Shown: one piece after another, positions 4,999 through 11,085 of the stretch
How the letters are laid out: each line of letters starts with the position of its first letter
Position numbering within the stretch: the stretch's first letter is position 1
Origin: an uncultured Actinomycetes bacterium
Lineage (GTDB): Bacteria; Actinomycetota; Acidimicrobiia; Acidimicrobiales; Ilumatobacteraceae
Assembly (NCBI GenBank): GCA_937927625.1
Contig: CALBSD010000102.1
Location: forward strand, 1-11,085
Length of the DNA stretch: 11,085 bases
Reading direction: 5' to 3'
Notes under the pieces: generated by a model
Seen by the model: the letters and a program-made list of their open reading frames with translations, nothing else
What the model was told of the DNA's origin: nothing
The model's database searches: none
Program-made: the position numbers and the translations under genes

Positions 4999-6639
4999 TT
5001 AGTCAACGTGCAGTGGCTTTGCCAGACGCAATGTTGAAAGCTTGTCCGGTTCGCTCAGGCCTGCAAGAGCTAATTCGAAATCAGGAATCTCATACACCGC
5101 ACCTTCATCGGTGATCATGATGAACCGACTGAATCGCGCAAGGAACGTGCGGTCGTGGCTGACAGCAATGACGGTTCCTTCGAAACCTTCGAGCGCCATT
5201 TCAAGTGCTTCCGACGATTCGATATCGAGGTTGTCAGTTGGTTCATCCAGCAACAACACGTTGTGGCCGGCCAATTCCAACATCAAAATCTCGAGACGCG
5301 CCTTTTGTCCGCCAGACAGAGTTTGAAACTCTTGCTTGGCATTTGTGCGAAGACCGTAACGAGCCAATGCGCCCATGGACTTTTGCTCGTCAATCAACTT
5401 GTCGCGCACGATGTCCACGCACTGTCGGCCCTTATATTCAGGACGATCATTGATCTGGTTGAACATGCCCACTGATGTGCGCGGTCCAAATGTTATGGAG
5501 CCAGTGAGGTCTTCGCTCTTGCCGTCTAATGCGTTGAGAAGGTGAGTCTTTCCTGTGCCGTTTGGGCCAATGAGGCCAACGCGCTCACCGAAGTGAATCT
5601 CATCCGAGAATGGCATGAAGAGCCCGCCAACAGCGACGCCTTCAAACTTCACCACGCGACGTGCAGAGTCGGCGCCTGTGAAGCGCACGAAAATTTGTTG
5701 GTCGGCAACAGGTGGGGGAGGTGGTCCGGCCTTCACGAACTTTTCCCACCGTGTTTCGGCACCATTTGCCTTTGTGGCGTTCTTGAAGTTTTGTGCAGCG
5801 CGCTGCTTCATGATCTTCATGTGATGAAAGAGACGACGCTCTTCGTCATTCCAGCGCTTGAGATCATCGCCCAACAGTTCTTGTCGCTTCTGACGTGCCT
5901 CAGGGAAAGTGGCATAGGAACCGCCATGTACCCAGCAACCAGAACCTTCGACGGCGATGATCTTTGTGGATACGCGCTCCAACAAGATGCGGTCGTGGCT
6001 CACCATGAGAATCGTGCTCTTGCACTTACGAATCTCATCTTCCAGCCATGCACGTGTGGGGATATCGAGGTAGTTGTCTGGTTCGTCCAAGAACAACACA
6101 TCGGCACCAGAGTTCAACAACAAGTCGAGAACAAGACGCTTGCGTTCACCGCCGGACAGTTCACGAACGAGGCGGGATGCAAAGTCGGTGATGGGAGTTT
6201 TCACACTGCGTTGTGCTGCGGCAGCCCACTGAGTCTCTAGGTCATAACCGCCAAGGTCGCCCCAGTCGCCCAACGCTTCGGCGTATGCCATGCCATCGTC
6301 TTCGCCCGACATCATTGCTTTCTCGGCGGCGAAGAGACGTTTGCCGGCCTCGCGCAATGCAGGTGGAGCTACTTCGATCAACATGTCACGTAGGGCATCA
6401 TCGGGGCTACTCATGCCCACGTCCTGCGTCATCTGCAGGAATGTTCCACCGATGCTGAATTCGCCGTCATCTGGTTCGTACTGGCCAGTGAGAATCTTCA
6501 GAATGGTGCTCTTGCCCACGCCGTTAGGGCCAACGATGGCAGCGTGTTCGCCGGGGGCAACGCCAAAGCTGACATCAAAAAACAGTTGCTCAGCACCTGG
6601 TGGGGAATAGGCAAGTTCAGAAACGGCGATGCTGCTCAC
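4999..6639 (-). CDS. ABC-F family ATPase with DEPDNYLD variant
   Basis: This 546-residue soluble protein has two ABC domains and no membrane segment, the mark of ABC-F proteins that act at the ribosome. Domain 1 has Walker A GPNGVGKST (residues 37-45), signature LSGGE (161-165), Walker B with DEPDNYLD (185-192, where EPTNHLD is usual) and the switch SHDR (214-217). Domain 2 has GPNGTGKT (358-365), LSGGQ (441-445), LLDEPTDNLD (463-472) and SHDR (494-497). Both catalytic glutamates are present. The linker (about 243-328) is basic and helical with a proline run (PPPPP), and should carry the tRNA-contacting arm. There is no C-terminal extension. GTG 6639 is chosen because GGAAAG precedes it; TTG 6660 would overlap the divergent HAD gene. 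The family includes antibiotic-protection factors, but nothing marks this one as such. Confidence 0.9.
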   Translation of the reverse strand: MSSIAVSELAYSPPGAEQLFFDVSFGVAPGEHAAIVGPNGVGKSTILKILTGQYEPDDGEFSIGGTFLQMTQDVGMSSPDDALRDMLIEVAPPALREAGKRLFAAEKAMMSGEDDGMAYAEALGDWGDLGGYDLETQWAAAAQRSVKTPITDFASRLVRELSGGERKRLVLDLLLNSGADVLFLDEPDNYLDIPTRAWLEDEIRKCKSTILMVSHDRILLERVSTKIIAVEGSGCWVHGGSYATFPEARQKRQELLGDDLKRWNDEERRLFHHMKIMKQRAAQNFKNATKANGAETRWEKFVKAGPPPPPVADQQIFVRFTGADSARRVVKFEGVAVGGLFMPFSDEIHFGERVGLIGPNGTGKTHLLNALDGKSEDLTGSITFGPRTSVGMFNQINDRPEYKGRQCVDIVRDKLIDEQKSMGALARYGLRTNAKQEFQTLSGGQKARLEILMLELAGHNVLLLDEPTDNLDIESSEALEMALEGFEGTVIAVSHDRTFLARFSRFIMITDEGAVYEIPDFELALAGLSEPDKLSTLRLAKPLHVD

Positions 6640-6650
6640 GGCTTTCCAGT

Positions 6651-7352
6651 ATGGCGACAACTATCGTCAATGAGGTGCCAAAACACGAGTCGAATCAGTT
6701 GCAAGCCGTGTTGTGGGATATGGATGGCACCATTGTTGATACCGAGCCCTATTGGTTCGCTGCCGAATACGCCATCGTCGCTGAGCATGGTGATTTCTGG
6801 AGCGACGAATTGGCGAAATCAGTCGTTGGTTTCGATCTTCTCGACTCGGGACGTTTCATGATTGAGCACGGTGGTGTTCGCTTGACGCCACATGAGATTG
6901 TTGAACTCATGCTTGACAGCGTGGTGAGCAATTTGAAGCGTGAAGTGCCGTGGCGTCCAGGTGCACGCGAATTGCTTGCAGACGTTCGTGCGGCAGAGAT
7001 TTCAACTGCACTTGTCACGATGTCGTGGCGTCGTTTTGCAACTGAAGTTGTTGATGCATTGCCGACTGGTGCATTTGATGTGTCGGTCGTAGGAGACGAT
7101 GTGGAGCGCGGCAAACCGCACCCAGACCCGTATCTCTTGGCTGCAGAACGTCTCGGCGTGGACATTACGAAGTGTGTCGCGATTGAAGATTCACCAACTG
7201 GTGTTGCGTCTGCATTGGCCGCTGGTGCATATGTTCTTGCGGTGCCACATCATGTTGATGTGCCAATGCGACACGATGTAGATGGTCGCATGATTCGCCG
7301 TGAGACTCTGGCGGGAATCACCGCTGCAGAGCTCGCATCATTTGTGCGCTAG
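6651..7352 (+). CDS. HAD-superfamily hydrolase, beta-phosphoglucomutase-like subfamily
   Basis: This 233-residue soluble enzyme has all four HAD motifs. Motif I is WDMDGTIVDTEP (residues 22-33), with Asp23 the nucleophile and Asp25 the acid/base. Motif II is the Thr of ALVTMS (120-125). Motif III is the Lys of GKPHPDPYL (154-162), and motif IV is IEDSPTGV (178-185). A helical cap lies between about 35 and 100, as in type IA enzymes. GKPxPDxY and EDSxxG are typical of beta-phosphoglucomutase and sugar-phosphate phosphatases; the substrate is not determined. ATG 6651 has no ribosome site, but starts further upstream would run into the divergent ABC-F gene. The stop TAG overlaps the stop of the convergent uup gene within CTAG at 7349-7352. 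Confidence 0.92.
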   Translation: MATTIVNEVPKHESNQLQAVLWDMDGTIVDTEPYWFAAEYAIVAEHGDFWSDELAKSVVGFDLLDSGRFMIEHGGVRLTPHEIVELMLDSVVSNLKREVPWRPGARELLADVRAAEISTALVTMSWRRFATEVVDALPTGAFDVSVVGDDVERGKPHPDPYLLAAERLGVDITKCVAIEDSPTGVASALAAGAYVLAVPHHVDVPMRHDVDGRMIRRETLAGITAAELASFVR

Positions 7353-9130
7353 CTCTCAAGTTCAGTGGTGTATTCCAACCACTCATTTTCTAAACGATCA
7401 ATATCTGCTTGCACTTCCGCAAGAGAAACACTGAGCGCAGCAAGTTTCTCGTGATCGCCGCCGGCTTTTGCGATGGAATCTTCAAGATCAGCGCGACGCT
7501 TATTGCGCTTTTCTTGGTCCTTCTCGTTATTTGCGATGAGGCGATTCAAAGTGCTGGGCGTGCGCTTTGCCTTGGGCTTCTTCGCAGCAGTTTCTTGCAC
7601 GGTGGCTGCGGCTTTCTGTGCACCTGTTCGTTGCGTCGGCATCGTGCGTTGTGAAGCCGGGCGTGCACTGCGCATCTTCAACCAAGCATCAACTCCGCCC
7701 ACCATGAGGGAGGCAGCGCCGTCGCCATCAAGAGAGAAAATCTCTTCCACGGTGCGGTCGATGAAGGCACGGTCGTGGCTCACGACCAAAACGATGCCGG
7801 GCCAATCATCGAGGTAATCCTCCAGTGCGCGCAAAGTGTCAAGGTCAAGGTCGTTCGTTGGTTCGTCCAACAGCAACACATTTGGCTGTTCGATGAGAGT
7901 GAGCATCAATTGCAAGCGACGACGCTCGCCACCAGACAATGTGCCAATGGGTGCAAACTGCGCATCGCCGTCGAACCAGAAACGCTTCATGAGTTGCAGG
8001 TCTTCTAGCGACGGCGCGCCCTTATCGCCTGCGACTGCATCGCGTACGCGCTTACTGAGATCAAGGTCGCGACCCAGCTGGTCGTAGTAGCCCACCTTCA
8101 CAGTGCGACCAATATCGATCGTGCCTTCAGTCGGTGTGAGGCGACCCGCAACCATGTCGAGCAATGTGCTCTTGCCAGCACCGTTTGGCCCCACGATTCC
8201 TAAACGATCGCCAGGTTCAAGTGCATGGTCAAACGGACGCAACACCATTGTGCCGTCAGGCCATGAGAAGCCGACGCCGTGAAACTCGATGCCCTTCGAG
8301 CCGAGACGCTTACTGCCGAGGTCAAGTCCCAACTCGCCTTGACGCGCCGGGCCATCTGCTTTTTGTGCGATGAGTGCCTCAGCAGCAGCAATGCGAGCCT
8401 TTGGCTTTGCAGTTCGCGCAGGTGCACCGCGACGCAACCATGCGAGTTCTTTCTTTGCTGCGTTCTTGCGCACTTGTTCGGCAGTTGCTGCATTCTCTTC
8501 ACGTTCGGCACGCGCAGCAAGGTATGCGGCGTATCCAGAACCCGCATTGATGCCTTGTGGAATGTGTACATAGCCATTGCCGCGATCAAGTTCCAATACG
8601 CGGTTCGTTACTTTGTCCAACACGTGACGGTCGTGAGTCACCATGATGAGCCCGCCGTTGTACTTGGCTAACCACTCTTCAAGAAACGCAATGGCATCGA
8701 GGTCAAGGTGGTTGGTGGGCTCGTCAAGAATGAGGCAGTCCCATTCGCCCGAAAGCAACTGAGCAAGCGCAACGCGCTTTTGCTGACCACCTGAGAGTTC
8801 CTTGGTGTCGGCATCGCCCATGGAGCCCATGCCGAGTTTGTCGAGCATCGCATCGCCCTGCCACGTGCCGCCCACTGCATCACGCACAGTGCCCGCAGGA
8901 AGTTTGGGAATCTGCGGCAACACACCAATGCGCGCATTACGTCCGCGACGCACAACGCCTGCTTCGGGATCATCTTCACCCGACAACAAACGCAACAGCG
9001 TGCTCTTGCCGCAGCCATTCAGGCCCACAACGCCCAAGCGATTGCCTGTGCTGACAGTGACCGAGACATCGTTGAACAACGGACGCCCCGGACGCGAGGC
9101 GCGAAGGCCTTCTGCGTCAATCAGAATCAT
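7349..9130 (-). CDS. uup: Uup-type ABC-F ATPase
   Basis: This 593-residue ABC-F protein has two nucleotide-binding domains and a C-terminal coiled coil. Domain 1 has GLNGCGKST (residues 36-44), LSGGQ (112-116), ILDEPTNHLD (134-143) and THDR (165-168). Domain 2 has GPNGAGKST (314-322), LSGGE (398-402), LLDEPTNDLD (420-429) and SHDR (451-454). The linker carries ELAWLRRGAPART (228-240), close to the Uup hallmark WLRRGxxART. The tail from about 525 to 590 is lysine- and glutamate-rich coiled coil, as in the Uup C-terminal domain, after an Ala/Lys-rich hinge. Uup acts at the ribosome and can bind branched DNA. It is about 40 residues shorter than E. coli Uup, mostly because only some 40 residues separate the Q-loop and signature in domain 1. 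It starts one base after the prfC stop with an AGGGA ribosome site, so it is the second gene of a prfC-uup operon. Confidence 0.9.
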   Translation of the reverse strand: MILIDAEGLRASRPGRPLFNDVSVTVSTGNRLGVVGLNGCGKSTLLRLLSGEDDPEAGVVRRGRNARIGVLPQIPKLPAGTVRDAVGGTWQGDAMLDKLGMGSMGDADTKELSGGQQKRVALAQLLSGEWDCLILDEPTNHLDLDAIAFLEEWLAKYNGGLIMVTHDRHVLDKVTNRVLELDRGNGYVHIPQGINAGSGYAAYLAARAEREENAATAEQVRKNAAKKELAWLRRGAPARTAKPKARIAAAEALIAQKADGPARQGELGLDLGSKRLGSKGIEFHGVGFSWPDGTMVLRPFDHALEPGDRLGIVGPNGAGKSTLLDMVAGRLTPTEGTIDIGRTVKVGYYDQLGRDLDLSKRVRDAVAGDKGAPSLEDLQLMKRFWFDGDAQFAPIGTLSGGERRRLQLMLTLIEQPNVLLLDEPTNDLDLDTLRALEDYLDDWPGIVLVVSHDRAFIDRTVEEIFSLDGDGAASLMVGGVDAWLKMRSARPASQRTMPTQRTGAQKAAATVQETAAKKPKAKRTPSTLNRLIANNEKDQEKRNKRRADLEDSIAKAGGDHEKLAALSVSLAEVQADIDRLENEWLEYTTELES

Positions 9131-9131
9131 G

Positions 9132-10721
9132 TCAGTCCCTGCTGCCCGCGATAATCGGGGTGAGAGTTAACGATGGTTCGTCCGCTTCAAGGCGTTGTAA
9201 GCGGTAACGGCTTTGGAAGAGCGCAACCAATGCATCATCGCTACGACGAAGAATACGAATGCCACCAATTTCGCGCAGACGAGGTGCTGTTTCTTTGTCC
9301 GTGATGCGAATCGCCTGATAGTCGGCGCTGAGAATTTCAGTCGGTGCGTTGAACTCATGCGTGAGTCGATGCGCCAATACTTCAAACTGCAATTGACCAA
9401 CAGCTGCAAGGATGGGGTCGGCATCACCCATGTCTGGGTCGCGCAACACTTGCACAACACCTTCTTCGTCTAGTTGTTGCAAGCCACGGCGGAACTGCTT
9501 GAACTTTGAAGAGTCAAGTGGACGAGCAGTTGCAAAAACCTCGGGAGCGAAACGGGGGAGAGCGGGAAACTGAATGCTCTTACCGGCGTGCAATGTGTCG
9601 CCAATCTGTAAGCCCGATGTGTTGACAAGGCCAATCACGTCGCCGGGGTAGGCCTCCTCGATTGTTTCGCGTTCGGAACCGAAAGCAGTTGTTGCGTACT
9701 TGGTGCCGACAGCCTTAGCGGTACGAGCACAATCAACATCCATGCCGCGCTCAAACTTGCCGCTACAGATTCGTGCGAAGGCAATGCGGTCGCGGTGGTT
9801 CGGGTCCATGTTTGCCTGAATCTTGAAAATGAATGCTGCGAAATCGCTTTCCAACGGGCGAGGATCTCCGTTGATGTCTTTGCGTGGCGCGGGTGCAGGT
9901 GCAAGGTCAACAATCGCATCAAGAATCATCTGAACACCAAAGTTGGTGAGTGCAGAACCAACGAACACGGGTGTGCTCTCACCCGCAAGGAAGCTTTCAA
10001 GGTCAACGTCTGCGCCAATTGCATCAAGAAGGCCAATGCCATCAAGTGCTTGCTGCCAAGCGGCGCCTTCTTCTTGCGCTGCAATCTCAGGGCTCACAAC
10101 TTCTTCTGGGGCAATGGAAGCACCACGTGCAACGCGTGTGAAGCGAATGAAATCACCCGTGCGACGATCAATCACTCCGCGGAAATCGCCGGACTGACCA
10201 ACAGGCCACGTTGCGGGAGTAGGACGCAAACCAATTTGCTGTTCCACTTCATCAAGAAGTTCCAATGGGTCGCGGCCAGGGCGGTCGTACTTGTTGAAGA
10301 ACGTGATAACAGGAAGATTCTGCGAACGACACACCTCAAACAACTTCAGTGTTTGAGGCTCGATGCCTTTCGCAACGTCGAGAACCATGATGACGGCGTC
10401 AACAGCAGAGAGCACGCGATAGGTGTCTTCAGAGAAGTCACGGTGACCAGGGGTGTCGAGAAGATTGAAGATGCAATCGCGGTAGGGGAACTGCAACACG
10501 GTGGATGAAATCGAGATGCCACGTTGGCGTTCCATCTCCATCCAGTCAGAGGTGGCGGCACGACGATCTCCGCGAGCCTTCACGGCTCCACCCGTCTGAA
10601 TTGCGCCCGCATACAGAAGGAACTTCTCGGTGAGGGTGGTCTTGCCCGCGTCAGGGTGAGAAATGATGGCAAAAGTGCGCCGGGAGGCTGCTTCGCTCAG
10701 GATTTCCGCGTTTTCGGACAT
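9132..10721 (-). CDS. prfC: Peptide chain release factor 3 (RF3)
   Basis: RF3 is the translational GTPase that releases RF1/RF2 from the ribosome after peptide release. The product is 529 residues, the same length I recall for E. coli RF3. G1 is SHPDAGKTT (residues 21-29), the switch I region has RQRGISISS (66-74), G3 is DTPGHRDFSEDT (89-100), and G4 is NKYD (143-146) within FFNKYDRPGRDPLELLDEVE, where RF3 proteins read NKxDR-RDPxELLDEVE. The G5 SAL is at 256-258 before NFGVQMILDAI. The remaining domains include MDPNHRDRIAFARICSG (305-321) and GQLQFEVL (442-449), both strong RF3 signatures that separate it from EF-G and TetM-type proteins. ATG 10721 has no ribosome site but a TANNNT box six bases upstream, implying a leaderless transcript. 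It is cotranscribed with uup downstream. Confidence 0.97.
   Translation of the reverse strand: MSENAEILSEAASRRTFAIISHPDAGKTTLTEKFLLYAGAIQTGGAVKARGDRRAATSDWMEMERQRGISISSTVLQFPYRDCIFNLLDTPGHRDFSEDTYRVLSAVDAVIMVLDVAKGIEPQTLKLFEVCRSQNLPVITFFNKYDRPGRDPLELLDEVEQQIGLRPTPATWPVGQSGDFRGVIDRRTGDFIRFTRVARGASIAPEEVVSPEIAAQEEGAAWQQALDGIGLLDAIGADVDLESFLAGESTPVFVGSALTNFGVQMILDAIVDLAPAPAPRKDINGDPRPLESDFAAFIFKIQANMDPNHRDRIAFARICSGKFERGMDVDCARTAKAVGTKYATTAFGSERETIEEAYPGDVIGLVNTSGLQIGDTLHAGKSIQFPALPRFAPEVFATARPLDSSKFKQFRRGLQQLDEEGVVQVLRDPDMGDADPILAAVGQLQFEVLAHRLTHEFNAPTEILSADYQAIRITDKETAPRLREIGGIRILRRSDDALVALFQSRYRLQRLEADEPSLTLTPIIAGSRD
9136..9140 (-). promoter_or_regulatory. Ribosome binding site for uup
   Basis: On the minus strand AGGGA ends five bases before the uup ATG, inside the last codons of prfC. 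It shows that uup is translated by internal initiation on the prfC message. Confidence 0.55.
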
Positions 10722-10727
10722 CAGATA

Positions 10728-10733
10728 AGCCTA
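10728..10733 (-). promoter_or_regulatory. Candidate -10 box of a leaderless prfC promoter
   Basis: Read on the minus strand, TAGGCT fits TANNNT and is followed by exactly six bases and the prfC ATG. Transcription would then start on the start codon itself. No Shine-Dalgarno sequence precedes the ATG and no good -35 hexamer is visible. Confidence 0.5.
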
Positions 10734-10780
10734 CGGCTGGACCCTGCCCATCGCTTGAAAGTGCCCGAACAGATGGTGAC

Positions 10781-10786
10781 TAATGT
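10781..10786 (+). promoter_or_regulatory. Candidate -10 box of a leaderless GH3 promoter
   Basis: TAATGT is followed by six bases and the ATG at 10793. Box, spacing and the following TTC are identical to those at 87-99. A TTGAAA at 10755-10760 resembles a -35 element, but the 20-base spacer is longer than usual. It shares a 71-base intergenic region with the divergent prfC promoter. Confidence 0.5.
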
Positions 10787-10792
10787 TTCGTC

Positions 10793-11085
10793 ATGCCACC
10801 TGCATCGCGTTCCGCCAGAGTTGAGGATCTCCTCGACCAGATGACATTGGAGGAGCAGGTTGCATTGCTGGCCGGCGCCAACATGTGGAACACGGTTCCG
10901 AATGAACGGTTAGGAATTCCGAAGCTTCGTGTGAGCGATGGTCCCGCCGGTGTGCGTGGCAGCCGCTTTGATGGTCCCGCCTCTATGAACATTCCATGCA
11001 GTACAGCAATTGCTGCATCGTGGGACATGTCGCTGGTGCGTGAGGTGGGCGAGCTGTTGGGACGCGAATTGGAATCGAAGGGTGC
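10793..11085 (+). CDS. Glycoside hydrolase family 3 (beta-glucosidase-like), 5' part, cut by window end
   Basis: The frame from ATG 10793 stays open to the end of the window, giving 97 residues plus two bases. It opens with EDLLDQMTLEEQVALLAG (residues 11-28), the standard N-terminal GH3 helix. LGIPKLRVSDGPAGVRG (40-56) contains the family SDGPxGVR stretch, and CSTAIAASWD (69-78) with VREVGELLGRELESKG (82-97) matches the following helix. GH3 enzymes of this layout hydrolyse beta-glucosides or xylosides with retention; the nucleophile Asp lies beyond the window, so activity and substrate cannot be judged. No signal peptide is seen, so a cytoplasmic enzyme is likely. ATG 10793 is supported by the TAATGT box six bases upstream and by the family start of homology. 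It is divergent from prfC. Confidence 0.93.
   Translation, partial: MPPASRSARVEDLLDQMTLEEQVALLAGANMWNTVPNERLGIPKLRVSDGPAGVRGSRFDGPASMNIPCSTAIAASWDMSLVREVGELLGRELESKG

Noticed and set aside
5542..6240. Plus-strand open frame of 232 codons opposite the ABC-F gene
   Set aside because: It is a shadow of the ABC-F coding strand; its product is Cys- and His-rich without recognisable motifs.
5150..8720. Similar short stretches recurring across the two ABC-F genes (for example around 5150, 5990, 7770 and 8630)
   Set aside because: They encode the conserved switch (S/THDR) and Walker B motifs of the four ATPase domains, so the similarity is from protein homology and is not a DNA repeat.
9795..10508. 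Plus-strand open frame of 237 codons opposite prfC
   Set aside because: It lies entirely within a textbook RF3 gene, with no ribosome site or known motif.

Overview
The window is a densely coded piece of a bacterial chromosome: one tRNA gene, eleven complete protein genes and the 5' part of a twelfth. No gap without a gene exceeds about 100 bases. Leaderless promoters, Shine-Dalgarno sites inside operons, the protein types and an intermediate base composition (GC about one half by eye) suggest an actinobacterium of moderate GC, perhaps an aquatic Acidimicrobiia-like lineage. That placement is inference from style, not from a marker gene. I see no transposase, integrase, phage gene, CRISPR array or plasmid function.

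Left part (1-4983, all + strand). A tRNA-Arg(CCU) with encoded CCA is followed by a conserved hypothetical gene that appears to have a leaderless promoter. Then a -35/-10 promoter (616-644) with a Shine-Dalgarno site leads a probable six-gene operon. Its genes are a kinase-fold phosphotransferase, a translationally coupled helical DUF6285-like protein, a small cupin, two hypothetical proteins and a divergent NRAMP-family metal transporter. The phosphotransferase/helical-protein pair looks like a conserved functional unit of unknown substrate. How the cupin, hypothetical proteins and transporter relate to it is not evident.

Middle part (4999-9130). An ABC-F ATPase with a DEPDNYLD Walker B variant (- strand) converges on the NRAMP gene. 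It diverges, with about 11 bases between start codons, from a HAD-superfamily phosphatase/phosphomutase gene (+). The HAD gene in turn converges on a Uup-type ABC-F gene (-) so tightly that both stop codons lie in one CTAG.

Right part (9130-11085). uup is the second gene of a two-gene operon behind prfC (peptide chain release factor 3), one base apart. Together with the other ABC-F gene this makes a neighbourhood of three ribosome-acting NTPases. A 71-base divergent spacer separates prfC from the start of a GH3 beta-glucosidase-type gene that runs off the window. Both genes show a TANNNT box exactly six bases before the ATG, the same geometry as at the first hypothetical gene.

I found no clear-cut undescribed system. 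The most interesting items are the repeated leaderless geometry, the altered metal-site residues in the NRAMP protein, the operon with several uncharacterised proteins, and the extreme gene packing.
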